Source of the DNA: Winogradskyella endarachnes
GTDB taxonomy: Bacteria > Bacteroidota > Bacteroidia > Flavobacteriales > Flavobacteriaceae
Length of the DNA stretch: 64,000 nt
Reading direction: 5' to 3'
Assembly: GCF_009741275.1 (NCBI RefSeq)
Contig: NZ_WOWS01000001.1
Coordinates: 248,001 to 312,000 of the forward strand
Shown here: in pieces, positions 17,766-27,522 of the stretch
Position numbering within the stretch: position 1 is the stretch's first letter
Layout of the letters: each line of letters begins with the position of its first letter
The notes under the pieces: model-generated
The model's input: the letters and a program-made list of their open reading frames with translations, nothing else
Told to the model about the DNA's origin: nothing
The model's database searches: none
Position numbers and translations under genes: made by a program

Positions 17766-18695
17766 TTACTGTTGTTGAGATTGACTTTGCATTTGTTCTA
17801 TATTAGGTTTTGCTGGTCTTAGATCAACAGAAACTTGCATAGTGTTTTTGCCTACGCTATAAATAACACCTTTAAGTGGAGGAACATCATAGTAATCTCT
17901 TCCGTGCGCTACAACAATATGTTGATTTTTTGGTATTTGATTATTAGTAGGATCAAAATCTACCCAACCATAAGTGGGTATATATACAGAAAACCAAGCA
18001 TGCGAAGCGTCAGTACCAATGAGTTTTTCTTTGCCTTCTGGTGGTAAGGTTTCAATATAACCACTTACATATCTAGCAGGTAAACCCATTGATCTTACAC
18101 AGGCAATTGCTATTTGTGCAAAATCTTGGCAAACTCCTTTTTTCTCCCTCATAACTTCGTTTAGAGGCGTTGCTATATTTGTAAAACCAGGTACAAAATT
18201 AAAATCTGTAAAAATACGTTGCATCAGCTCAAAAGTAGCTTCGTATAATGAGCGATCAGGTTTAAAGGATACAGTAGCATAATTAGTAATTTCTTGACTA
18301 ATGTTAGAAATTAAAGGTGATGATAAGATAAACTGACGTACATTAATAATTTCAGAGTTTGTTTCTTTTAGATGACTTAAAGCTTCCTTTATTGTTACTT
18401 TTTTTCCTTTTTCAAATTCTGTTACATCAATTTGTAAACTATAATCTCGATCAACTTTACTTCTTGCGATTACAATTAATTCTTTATGGTTTTGTTGAAT
18501 AGAAAAACGCGTTACAGTATTGCCAAAAAAGTCTAAACGCTCTGAAACGTCAGTTGGAGTAGGCGTTATTTCTAATTTATAGTCTAACAGCTTTTGACCT
18601 GGGAAATTTTTAGGTTTTAGAGTTGTGAGGTTATGGCAAAAAGAAGCACCATTCTCGTAACTATATTTTGTTTTATGCCAAAGATCAAAAATCAT
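17766..18695 (-). CDS. Transglutaminase-like cysteine peptidase-fold protein
   Basis: 309 residues. The N-terminal ~80 residues are the bacterial transglutaminase-like N domain ('TKYSYENGASFCHNLTTLKP'). The catalytic triad of the fold is present: Cys in 'KGVCQDFAQ' (about residue 187), His in 'DASHAWFSVYIP' (about 232) and Asp in 'WVDFDPTNNQ' (about 247). There is no signal peptide, so it is cytosolic. In this gene neighbourhood such proteins are predicted to hydrolyse or transfer amide bonds made by the ATP-grasp enzymes. It is the last gene of a minus-strand operon, with the fused ATP-grasp gene 1 bp upstream. Confidence 0.9.
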   Translation of the reverse strand: MIFDLWHKTKYSYENGASFCHNLTTLKPKNFPGQKLLDYKLEITPTPTDVSERLDFFGNTVTRFSIQQNHKELIVIARSKVDRDYSLQIDVTEFEKGKKVTIKEALSHLKETNSEIINVRQFILSSPLISNISQEITNYATVSFKPDRSLYEATFELMQRIFTDFNFVPGFTNIATPLNEVMREKKGVCQDFAQIAIACVRSMGLPARYVSGYIETLPPEGKEKLIGTDASHAWFSVYIPTYGWVDFDPTNNQIPKNQHIVVAHGRDYYDVPPLKGVIYSVGKNTMQVSVDLRPAKPNIEQMQSQSQQQ

Positions 18696-18696
18696 A

Positions 18697-21252
18697 TTAA
18701 TTAGCTATTTTTCTATTAACCAACTGTTTTTGTGGTTGAGAATGATTAAAGTAAGTGTCAGATATGGAAAGTGATGTATTATGTAATAAGTCACTTAGTT
18801 CAGAAAGTAAATAATCTAAATTTTCTCGCATGCCAGAAGTGGGATTAACTTGCAGCATGTCTTCAATAGTTAAACTTTCAATTTTTGAAATTACGGCATC
18901 AATATTTTTTTGACATATCGACATCTCGCCATTTTTGTTGGTGTTTGGTAGTTTATTAATATCCTTTTTTAAACGATGTAATCTATAGGTTAAAGACCTT
19001 GAGTATTCCGTGTCTAAAATTAAAAGGTTCACTACATTTTCTATACTCAAATAAGATTTGTAACTATATCTATAAATATTTAAACTCTCATGACTATTCA
19101 ATAAAGATTCTAAAACTTCGTAGGTTAAATCTTCGTTATGGCTAATTACTAATAAAGCTCTGAATTTTTCAATAGACATGGCACTAATTTCAAGTTCTAA
19201 ACCTATAAAATAGAGTAGAAGCCCTTGTCTTACTAATATGCTCTCTTCAATAAGAGCCATAAAAGCTATTAATCGGGTAATTATTTTGTCAAAAAAAGTA
19301 GTTAAGGTGAAAATGGTGTGTGCATCTTCTTCTTTTAATTTTCTAATATGTTTTTGAATGCCATCAAAAACACGCCACATATCTTTAGACCATAAATTTC
19401 TTAAAGAATAATAAGAATTGTTAAAACTCTGCATGGATTGGGCAAAGCTTCCTATCCTAGTTTCGTCTGTGATTAAGCTTTCAATTTCTTTCAAAGGATT
19501 TTTTAAAACTTCTTCTGCATTTTCGCCTACAAAACCTGGAAAAGTTGATGTTATCTTAGTTATTGAACTGTATAGAATTTTTAAATTTTCAGAATCAGGT
19601 TCTCTTGTGTTGTACTGAACTTGAGCCATCTGATTAAGTACCATTCTTAGATATCTGGCTGTAACTAGTGTTCTTCCTAAATAGCGTCCTGACCAGAATA
19701 AATTTTCGGCTTTATTACTAGGTACATCGTTTATGGTAGTTGATGGGTTTGTGTTAGATTTATTCCAAGAATAATTCTGTAAATAAGGTTGTGGATTATT
19801 GTTAATTATCCAAAAATCTTTGCTTGTTCCACCTCGTTGGTTGGATACAAATAATTCTTCTCGCTCAGCCGCAACTCTAACTAAGCCTCCTGGCATTACG
19901 CTATAGCTGTCATTTTTAGCAACTGCAAAGGTTCTACATAAAATTTTCCTAGGTTCTAGTTTGCTGTCTACAAAATTAGGAGCTGTTGAAAAGGATATTT
20001 TTTGTTGCGCCACAAAATTATAAGGGTTTTCAATAATTTCTTTTTTTAGATTTTTTAATGCTTTCTTGTCTAAAAACTCACAGAAATAAATATGCTCTCT
20101 TTTAGATCGGTCTATTCGTTTAAGTACAAAAGCACTTAAATTTTCTAAAACATGTTTTCGTTCTTTTTCTTGTCCACACCACCAAGATGCAATTTGTGGT
20201 AGAATTAGTTTTTCGTTTAAAAAATATTTGCAAATATTTTCCATAAAAGGAATTAATGCAGGGTTTTCTAGAATGCCACTTCCTATTGGATTTACAATAG
20301 CAACGTTGTTTAATCTTACAGCTTCTAAAATTCCTGCAACACCTAAATAAGAATCTTCTCTTAACTCTAAAGGATCCATAAAGCTGTCATCAATTCGTCT
20401 TAAAATAACATCAACTTGCTTTAAACCTTTTAATGATTTTAACCAAACTTTGCCATGTCTCACTACTAAGTCATTACCTTTAACAAGGGGATAACCTAAA
20501 AATGAAGATAAGTAAGAGTGTTCAAAATAAGTTTCATTATGTGGTCCTGGTGTTAAGATAACAACCATAGGACTTTCTATATTTGTTGGTGCAATATTTA
20601 ATAACAATTGATTAAAATCATTAAAAAAACTTGAGGGTTGAGTAACATTAATATCCGTATAAAGCTGTGGTATAATTTTACTTGTAGAAAATCTGTTTTC
20701 TAAAGCATAACCCATACCAGAAGGTGCTTGAGTTCTATCATTTACAACCCACATTTGTCCATCTGGTCCACGTGCTAAATCCGCAGCATAGATTAGTAAA
20801 TGTTTAGAATTCTTATATTCAATTTGATCGCAAGAACGAAGAAAACCACTATGTGCATAGATAACTTCTGGAGGTATAATGCCTTCTTTTAATAATTCTC
20901 TTTTACCGTATAAATCTTTTAAAATAAGATTTAATAATTGTGCGCGTTGTTGAATACCTTTTTCAATAAGATTCCATTCATTTTGATGCAATATATAAGG
21001 AACAACGTTTAAATCCCATGGTCTATTTAATCCTTTTGGGTCATTGTAAACATTATAGGTTACTCCATTTTCTGCTAAAAGCCAATTTATATCCTCTTGT
21101 TTTAAAGCAAGATTTCTTGGGCCAATTTTAACCAAGTTATTAGATAATAGTTTCCAATTATCTTTAATCGTCAATTTAGACGTTAGAAGTTCATCATAAT
21201 TATTTGATTCTGAAAAATAATTTTCAAATAATGGTTTTGTTTTAGTCATCAT
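18697..21252 (-). CDS. Circularly permuted ATP-grasp fused to alpha-E domain
   Basis: 851 residues. Residues 1 to about 490 are a CP-ATP-grasp domain ('PYILHQNEWNLIEKGIQQR', 'DRTQAPSGMGYALENR', 'TYFEHSYLSSFLGYPLVKG', 'NQRGGTSKDFWII'). Residues of about 520-840 are an alpha-E domain. Compared with the stand-alone copies at 15347-17750, the glycine-rich loop is not evident: the region reads 'VLKRIDRSKREHIYF'. The alpha-E motifs are altered ('RYLGRTLVTARYL' for RYLERAENYAR; the second LER motif reads 'IGLELEISAMSIEKFR'). This may be normal for the fused subfamily. It lies between the DUF2126 protein gene and a second transglutaminase gene, with gaps of 19 and 1 bp. A second ATG directly follows the first. 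Confidence 0.88.
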   Translation of the reverse strand: MMTKTKPLFENYFSESNNYDELLTSKLTIKDNWKLLSNNLVKIGPRNLALKQEDINWLLAENGVTYNVYNDPKGLNRPWDLNVVPYILHQNEWNLIEKGIQQRAQLLNLILKDLYGKRELLKEGIIPPEVIYAHSGFLRSCDQIEYKNSKHLLIYAADLARGPDGQMWVVNDRTQAPSGMGYALENRFSTSKIIPQLYTDINVTQPSSFFNDFNQLLLNIAPTNIESPMVVILTPGPHNETYFEHSYLSSFLGYPLVKGNDLVVRHGKVWLKSLKGLKQVDVILRRIDDSFMDPLELREDSYLGVAGILEAVRLNNVAIVNPIGSGILENPALIPFMENICKYFLNEKLILPQIASWWCGQEKERKHVLENLSAFVLKRIDRSKREHIYFCEFLDKKALKNLKKEIIENPYNFVAQQKISFSTAPNFVDSKLEPRKILCRTFAVAKNDSYSVMPGGLVRVAAEREELFVSNQRGGTSKDFWIINNNPQPYLQNYSWNKSNTNPSTTINDVPSNKAENLFWSGRYLGRTLVTARYLRMVLNQMAQVQYNTREPDSENLKILYSSITKITSTFPGFVGENAEEVLKNPLKEIESLITDETRIGSFAQSMQSFNNSYYSLRNLWSKDMWRVFDGIQKHIRKLKEEDAHTIFTLTTFFDKIITRLIAFMALIEESILVRQGLLLYFIGLELEISAMSIEKFRALLVISHNEDLTYEVLESLLNSHESLNIYRYSYKSYLSIENVVNLLILDTEYSRSLTYRLHRLKKDINKLPNTNKNGEMSICQKNIDAVISKIESLTIEDMLQVNPTSGMRENLDYLLSELSDLLHNTSLSISDTYFNHSQPQKQLVNRKIAN

Positions 21253-21271
21253 ATAATATACAACGGTACTA

Positions 21272-24200
21272 TTATTTTTTACGCAAATCTAAAGTATAAG
21301 GAAATTCAAAATTAACGGGTAATTCCTTAAATGTAAAACGTTTTGAGCTACTTTTTTTCTTAACAGTTCTAGATGAAGCTTCTATATCTTGATTAATGTT
21401 TTCAACAGAATTAATTTCGCCTTGTGTATGGCCAAATTCCCAAAAGCGATTAATTCTGCGAGATTCTGCTTCAAAACTATTTACAGGATAAACCTCATAA
21501 GAACGACCACCAGGATGTGTTACAAAATAAGTACAACCTCCTATAGAGCGTTTATTCCAAGTATCCACTATATCAAAAACTAAAGGTGTATCTGCAGGAA
21601 TGGTTGGGTGTAAAGCAGAGTAGGGATTCCAAGCTTTATATCTAATACCTGCTACATACTCACCTTTTACACCAGTACTTTTTAATTGAACCTTAACACC
21701 ATTACATGTTAAAACAAAACGCTCTTCTATAAAATGATTCACTTTTACTTGAAGTCTTTCTAAAGAAGAATCTACATATCTTGCCGTTCCTCCTCCTGTC
21801 ATTTCTTCTCCTAATACGTGCCAAGGTTCAATTCCAGCTCTTAATTCTAAATGAATATTATTAATTTCTACCATACCATGAAGCGGAAATCTAAACTCGA
21901 AAAACGGATTAAACCAATCCACTTCAAATTTATAACCAGCTTTATTTAATTGCGAAACAATATCTTTTATATCTTCTCTTACATAATGTTCTATTAAAAA
22001 TTTATCATGTAGTTCTGTTCCCCAACGCACTAAGTTGTGTTCGTATGGTTTTTTCCAGAACCAAGCCACTAAGGTTCTAACCAATAACATTTGTACTAAA
22101 CTCATTCTGGCATGAGGAGGCATATCAAAACCTCTTAATTCTAATATTCCTAAACGTCCTGTGGATGAGTCTGGTGAATATAACTTATCAATACAAAACT
22201 CGGCTCTGTGCGTGTTACCTGTTAAATCTGTTAAAAGATGTCTAAACAATCGATCTGTTAACCAAAAAGGAACTTCACCATCTTTTGGAATTTGGCTAAA
22301 GGCAATTTCTAACTCGTATAAACTATCTGTACGTGCTTCGTCTATTCTTGGTGCCTGACTTGTAGGGCCAACAAATGAGCCAGAAAATAAATAGCTAAGA
22401 CCAGGATGATGTTGCCAAAAGGTTAGTAAACTACGCAGTAAACTTGGCTGACGCAATAATGGACTATCAGAAGGGCTAGTACCACCGAGTGTTACATGAT
22501 TTCCTCCTCCTGTACCAGTATGTTTGCCATCTAGCATAAATTTTTCTGTTCCTAACCTAGATAATTTAGCTTGTTCGTATAATTTAAATGTATTATTACA
22601 TAATTCTGTCCAGTTAGCAACAGGATGTACATTAACCTCTATAACACCTGGATCTGGAGTTATTTTAAGCGTCTCTAACCTATGGTCTTTTGGAGGTTCA
22701 TAACCTTCTAGAATAACTGGTACTTTTAATGCTTTAGCTGTATATTCTATGGATGCAATTAAATCTAAAAAGCTTTCTGCAGCGTCTAGAGGTGGTAAAA
22801 ATAGATATAATTTACCATCTCTAACTTCTGCACAAATTGCTGTTCTTACAAAGTAATTAGGCTCTTTATCATTTAAGCCTTCCTCTAAAAAAGCTTTTTG
22901 GCGTTTTTTTACAATATCTCTATAACTTGGTAAAGGCTTCTTTTTTGAAAACAAATCTGGTTCATAGGATGGTAATATTTCGTGCTCAGGATTTTCTAGT
23001 AACGCGCTTAAAGGCAATCGCAATCCCATTGGAGAATTTCCAGGAGTTAAGAATAAATGCTGTCTTCTAAATTGCCAGTGGCATGTGTACCATTTACCAT
23101 TAGCATTATTTAAAGGTAATAAATGACCAACAGGAGTAGAGGTCCCGTTTTCTAAAATGTCTTTTAGTTTGTTTTTTACTAAGGTGTTATCTCTATCCTT
23201 TGTAGGATCTACATCTATTGGTAAGTTGCCTTCTTGCCAAAGAAAGTAAAACGCATCTTCAAAACCAGGTAAGATATGTTGCGATGTAATCCCTAAATAA
23301 GTGGCTAATGTTTCTAAGAATAATTTATCGGTATTTGGAGGTACAATAAAATTATCACTGTAGGTTTCTAAATACTTCTTGTTATACCAAATTGGTCTTC
23401 CATCTTTACGCCAACAGATTTCAATTTGCCATCTTGGCAAAGGTTCTCCGGGATACCATTTACCTTGAGCATGATGTAAAACACCACCTTTTCCAAATTC
23501 TTGGTGTAGGCGTTTAGATAAATCCTTTGCTAATTTTCGTTTATGTGGTCCATCTGCATCTGTGTTCCATTCTGGTGATTCTAAATCATCAATAGAAATA
23601 AACGTAGGTTCGCCACCCATGGTTAACCTCACATCATTTTTTTGAAGTTGTTTTTCTACTTTATGACCTAATTTATCTATGGCTTTCCATTGCTCTTCTG
23701 TGTATGGTTTTGTAACTCTAGGCGATTCAAAAATACGTGTTACTGAATTTTCAAAAATAAATTCAGTTTCACAAACGTCTGTCATCCCAGACACTGGAGC
23801 AGCGCTTTCAAAAGACGGTGTACAAGCCAAAGGAATGTGACCTTCACCTGCTAATAAGCCAGAAGTAGCATCAAACCCAATCCAGCCTGCTCCAGGCAAA
23901 TAAACTTCTGCCCAAGCGTGTAAATCTGTAAAGTCTTCTTCTGGGCCAGAAGGACCATCTAATGATTTTTCATCGGATTTTAGTTGAACTATATAGCCAG
24001 AAACAAACCTTGCTCCAAAGCCTAAATGTCTTAATGTTTGTACAAATAACCATGCGTAATCTCTACAAGAACCTTTTTTTAAACTTAAGGTTTCTTCGCA
24101 ACTTTGTACGCCAGGATTCAATCTAATATTATAATCAAGATATTCATAAATTTTTTGATTAACGTGTATTAAAAAGTAAATGGTTTTTCTTGGTGTAAGA

Positions 24201-24604
24201 TCTAAGGTTTCTAAAAACTCTTTTAATAACGGTCCTTTATCAGTGATTTCTAGATATGGTTGAAGTTCTTTTTTAATAATATCTGTATACTCAAAAGGGA
24301 ATTCTTCGGCGTATTCTTCAATAAAAAAGTCGAAAGGATTAATGGTTTTTAAATCGGCAATAATTTCTACATCTATAGATAATTCATCTGTTTTATCAGG
24401 AAAAACTAATCGTGCTATGTAATTACCAAAAGGATCTTGTTGCCAATTAAAAAATTGATTTTCTGGTTTAATTTTTATAGAATATGATTCTATTGGAGTT
24501 CTAGAATGTGGTGCAGGTCTTAATCTAAAAACATGAGGAGATAAGGCTACTTTACGATCATATTTATAAGTAGTTTTGTGAGAAATTACAATTTTTAATG
24601 CCAT
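21272..24604 (-). CDS. Transglutaminase-like protein with DUF2126 domain
   Basis: 1110 residues, the normal length for this two-part family. Residues 1 to about 290 are a transglutaminase-like module with N domain ('SHKTTYKYDRKVALSPHVFRL'), Cys in 'KKGSCRDYAWLF' (about residue 178), His in 'TDLHAWAEVYLP' and Asp in 'GWIGFDATSG'. The rest is DUF2126 (COG4196), with 'RLTMGGEPTFISIDD', 'AQGKWYPGEPLPRW', 'HTGTGGGNHVTLGG' and 'LELRGFDMPPHARMSL'. The His/Glu-rich DUF2126 part resembles glutamine-synthetase/GCS-type amidoligase folds, so the protein may both make and break amide bonds (inference). It is the first gene of the minus-strand operon. No consensus promoter was seen upstream. Confidence 0.88.
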   Translation of the reverse strand: MALKIVISHKTTYKYDRKVALSPHVFRLRPAPHSRTPIESYSIKIKPENQFFNWQQDPFGNYIARLVFPDKTDELSIDVEIIADLKTINPFDFFIEEYAEEFPFEYTDIIKKELQPYLEITDKGPLLKEFLETLDLTPRKTIYFLIHVNQKIYEYLDYNIRLNPGVQSCEETLSLKKGSCRDYAWLFVQTLRHLGFGARFVSGYIVQLKSDEKSLDGPSGPEEDFTDLHAWAEVYLPGAGWIGFDATSGLLAGEGHIPLACTPSFESAAPVSGMTDVCETEFIFENSVTRIFESPRVTKPYTEEQWKAIDKLGHKVEKQLQKNDVRLTMGGEPTFISIDDLESPEWNTDADGPHKRKLAKDLSKRLHQEFGKGGVLHHAQGKWYPGEPLPRWQIEICWRKDGRPIWYNKKYLETYSDNFIVPPNTDKLFLETLATYLGITSQHILPGFEDAFYFLWQEGNLPIDVDPTKDRDNTLVKNKLKDILENGTSTPVGHLLPLNNANGKWYTCHWQFRRQHLFLTPGNSPMGLRLPLSALLENPEHEILPSYEPDLFSKKKPLPSYRDIVKKRQKAFLEEGLNDKEPNYFVRTAICAEVRDGKLYLFLPPLDAAESFLDLIASIEYTAKALKVPVILEGYEPPKDHRLETLKITPDPGVIEVNVHPVANWTELCNNTFKLYEQAKLSRLGTEKFMLDGKHTGTGGGNHVTLGGTSPSDSPLLRQPSLLRSLLTFWQHHPGLSYLFSGSFVGPTSQAPRIDEARTDSLYELEIAFSQIPKDGEVPFWLTDRLFRHLLTDLTGNTHRAEFCIDKLYSPDSSTGRLGILELRGFDMPPHARMSLVQMLLVRTLVAWFWKKPYEHNLVRWGTELHDKFLIEHYVREDIKDIVSQLNKAGYKFEVDWFNPFFEFRFPLHGMVEINNIHLELRAGIEPWHVLGEEMTGGGTARYVDSSLERLQVKVNHFIEERFVLTCNGVKVQLKSTGVKGEYVAGIRYKAWNPYSALHPTIPADTPLVFDIVDTWNKRSIGGCTYFVTHPGGRSYEVYPVNSFEAESRRINRFWEFGHTQGEINSVENINQDIEASSRTVKKKSSSKRFTFKELPVNFEFPYTLDLRKK

Positions 24605-24746
24605 TGATATAGAAAATATTTAGTAATTTTTAAAAAATATAAGTTACTAAATTTAATTACAAATCAATAGAAATTACTATGAGAAATTCTATTTTGGCAT
24701 TACGGCAAAGATTTACGAAATTATAAGTTTTACAGGTATTTATGTG

Positions 24747-25667
24747 CTAAAAAATACTCATTTCAGAATATGTAGTCACAGTTTCTAACAATTTCATACC
24801 CTTAAACGAATTACCGTTAGGATTAAGTCTTGGACTCCAAACTGCAATAGTAAAATTATTGGGATAAAGCGCTACAATACCACCACCAACACCGCTTTTT
24901 CCAGGTAAACCCACTTCAAAAGCAAACTCGCCAGATTCATCATAAAATCCACAAGTTAACATTAAGGCATTTATACGTTTTGCTTGGCTGGTAGTTATAA
25001 TTTGCTTGTTATCTCTTAGTTTTTTTCCGCCATTGGCTAAAAACGAAAACGCATTAGATAATTCTTTACAGTTTAATTCTAAAGAACACATGTCAAAATA
25101 AAAATCTAAAACCTCTTCTGGTTCATTTTCAATGTTCCCTAAAGATTTTATAAAGTTGCATAATGCTACATTTCTATAACCTGTTGCTTTTTCTGAATCT
25201 GCAATTTTATCGGAATAAGTTAAGTTTGGAATATCGCTTATATCTCTTACAAATTCTAAGAATTCTTCTCTCGCATTTTCTAAATGAGAAATTAAAATAT
25301 CACAGATTACAATAGCTCCAGAGTTTACAAAAGGATTTCTAGGAATACCATTGTTAGTTTCTAAAAGTAAGAGAGAATCGAATTTTGTTCCAGAAGGTTC
25401 TACATCAATTCGTGTCCAAATCTTTTCACCTAAAAATTTTACCGCTAAGGTTAATGACAAAACTTTTGCAATACTTTGAATTGAAAAACGCTCTAAATTA
25501 TCTCCTAGACCAAAACAGGTGCCATCAATTTTAGTTAGGTGTACACCAAACTTTTCTGGATTTACATTAGCAAGTTCTGGTATATATGTTGCGAGTTTTC
25601 CTTTATCTTTTAACGGTTTGGTAAGTTTATAGGCATTTTCAATTATTTTACTGTAATCTGAATTCAT
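24747..25667 (-). CDS. glsA: Glutaminase A
   Basis: 306 residues, the standard length of serine-dependent glutaminases, which hydrolyse L-glutamine to L-glutamate and ammonia. Key motifs are 'FSIQSIAKVLSL' (nucleophile Ser and Lys, S-x-x-K), 'GIPRNPFVNSGAI' and 'GLPGKSGVGGGIVA'. It lies about 140 bp upstream of the DUF2126 gene on the same strand, so readthrough into the ATP-grasp operon is possible but unproven. Confidence 0.95.
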   Translation of the reverse strand: MNSDYSKIIENAYKLTKPLKDKGKLATYIPELANVNPEKFGVHLTKIDGTCFGLGDNLERFSIQSIAKVLSLTLAVKFLGEKIWTRIDVEPSGTKFDSLLLLETNNGIPRNPFVNSGAIVICDILISHLENAREEFLEFVRDISDIPNLTYSDKIADSEKATGYRNVALCNFIKSLGNIENEPEEVLDFYFDMCSLELNCKELSNAFSFLANGGKKLRDNKQIITTSQAKRINALMLTCGFYDESGEFAFEVGLPGKSGVGGGIVALYPNNFTIAVWSPRLNPNGNSFKGMKLLETVTTYSEMSIF

Positions 25668-25750
25668 TTTGCGGTGTCATTTTAACTTCTTTTAGCAAGG
25701 TAGGTTTATTTCTGATTATTATCAATTTAAAAATTGAATCATCATTTGTT

Positions 25751-26272
25751 TTACAATAAACGGTCTGCGATTTCTTGCCAACTTCCAACTCTTGTATAAC
25801 CTGTATCATTAACGTTATGTGGAGAATTAAAAAGAAGTGTGTCGCCTTTAAAATGTTCTAAATTATAGACTCTATCGTCAATTAGTAAATCACCATTTAA
25901 TATAAACTTATCACCACACATTATTTGGTGTTGCCATGTAATAAAAGGCATATGTTCTGCTAGCCATTCGCTTTTTTCAATTAAAGAATTAGGAAATTGC
26001 GTTGCAGCTGTAGCAATATAAACCTCGTGTTTTTTATACAAAGCTTCCATAACTTCTATGGCATCTTTTATAGGTTTTAAGTTTCTAAAGAAGCCAGGTT
26101 GCAGCGCATGTTGTCTAATACTTGGGTAATGTTCTTCTGGTACATTTTGCCACATTTCACCAGACGAAATCTGACTAATATGTAAATCTTTTTGGTGTTC
26201 TTTATTATATAATTCTATGTGTTTGCCGTAAGTATCTGCCAACACATCATCCATGTCTACAAAAATTGTCAT
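25751..26272 (-). CDS. 5'(3')-deoxyribonucleotidase-like HAD phosphatase
   Basis: 173 residues of the 5'-nucleotidase C (NT5C) type of HAD fold. Motif I is 'IFVDMDDVLADTYGKH' (nucleophile Asp and Asp+2), motif II is 'YIATAATQFPNSL', and motif III/IV is 'LLIDDRVYNLEHF'. These enzymes remove phosphate from deoxyribonucleoside monophosphates. The protein is soluble with no signal peptide. The gene sits 83 bp upstream of glsA with no evident functional link. Specificity is not certain from sequence. Confidence 0.85.
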   Translation of the reverse strand: MTIFVDMDDVLADTYGKHIELYNKEHQKDLHISQISSGEMWQNVPEEHYPSIRQHALQPGFFRNLKPIKDAIEVMEALYKKHEVYIATAATQFPNSLIEKSEWLAEHMPFITWQHQIMCGDKFILNGDLLIDDRVYNLEHFKGDTLLFNSPHNVNDTGYTRVGSWQEIADRLL

Positions 26273-26552
26273 TTTTATACTTTTTAGCTAAGTTCTAGAT
26301 ATTGCCTGAAATAGACAAACTAACCACTGTTATTTAATGTTAAATTAATCTAATCACTTTATTGCAGAAGAATCGTCTAAATTTTGAATAGAAAGACAGT
26401 GAATAAAATAATTAACATTAGTAGTATGCTTGCCTTTTACAAGAAAGTAAAGTGATAACAAACAATATTTCAGCACTAGGTATTAAAAAAAAACGTCTTA
26501 GGAGTTTAGCTGATTTACAAATTTGTGTCCCTACAGGTATGCGGCAAAAAGA

Positions 26553-27452
26553 TTAAGAATACAAAATTAATCCAACACCAATCATTATTCCTAATAAAGG
26601 AACTAACTTTTTACGTTTATTCTTTTCTTTAAAAATTAAGCCACCAACTACTACAGAAATAATTATTTGGCTACGCTTAATAGCAGACAATAACATTATT
26701 AAAGCATCTGGATCTTGCAATGCCTTAAAATAGAAATAATCTGCACCAACTAATAGCACACCAACAGCAACAATGGTCCATCGAAATTTAAAGGCTTTTC
26801 GTTTTTCTTTAAAAGGAAACCAAGTAATAGATAAAATTATAAGGAGAATTAAAACCGTATAAAAGCAAAACCAAAACTGTAAAGTTTGAGGATAAAGTTC
26901 TAAGTTTTGAATTAAAAACTTATCGTATAATCCACTAGAAGCTCCTAAAAATGTAGCGCCAATAATGGCAAAAATCCATTTGTTTCGCTTAAAATTAATG
27001 CCTTCGCTTTTTCCAATTCTAGAATAGAGAATCACTGAGAAAATGATAAGAAAAAAACCAATCCATTGTAAAAAATTAGGTTGTTCTTGATAAATTAAAA
27101 TGGCGCCAATAAATGTAAAAAATGGACCTGCAGACCGAATAGGTGTAACTATAGTAATAGGTAAATGTTTTAATGCTTGATAAGCCAATACCCAAGAGCT
27201 TGCCATTATAGCAGATTTTATAGCAATAAACCCATGGCTTTTCCATGGGATATCTGCAATATACAAGTTCATTTTTACAAACTGCTCTTCATAAAAAATT
27301 GAACCAAAATACACTGGTAATAAAAATAAAAAGCCAGAAAATATAGTGCCAAAAAGTACAGGAAACACTTCGTTTCCCTGTACTGCATGTTTTTTGCACA
27401 AATTGTGTAAACCTAAAAATAAAGCCGCTAATAGTCCAAGATACATCCACAT
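26553..27452 (-). CDS. EamA/DMT-family transporter
   Basis: 299 residues with about ten hydrophobic helices in two EamA repeats. A conserved stretch, 'PITIVTPIRSAGPFFTFIGA', lies in the first repeat and 'SAIKRSQIIISVVVGGLIF' in the second. This is the drug/metabolite transporter superfamily of the inner membrane. Substrates vary widely (amino acids, sugars, metabolites) and cannot be assigned here. Two in-frame ATGs (27452 and 27446) lie at the start. Confidence 0.85.
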   Translation of the reverse strand: MWMYLGLLAALFLGLHNLCKKHAVQGNEVFPVLFGTIFSGFLFLLPVYFGSIFYEEQFVKMNLYIADIPWKSHGFIAIKSAIMASSWVLAYQALKHLPITIVTPIRSAGPFFTFIGAILIYQEQPNFLQWIGFFLIIFSVILYSRIGKSEGINFKRNKWIFAIIGATFLGASSGLYDKFLIQNLELYPQTLQFWFCFYTVLILLIILSITWFPFKEKRKAFKFRWTIVAVGVLLVGADYFYFKALQDPDALIMLLSAIKRSQIIISVVVGGLIFKEKNKRKKLVPLLGIMIGVGLILYS

Positions 27453-27522
27453 AATTCGCGCGAAGATATTGGTTTATTTTTAGAAATATTATTTTGTATT
27501 CAATTTGTGATTAATAAATGAA

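Noticed and set aside
26452..26556. 34-codon plus-strand frame starting with GTG, ending 'ADLQICVPTGMRQKD'
   Set aside because: It looks mildly coding but is short, has no clear start or promoter and overlaps the end of the EamA gene. It is at most a remnant.
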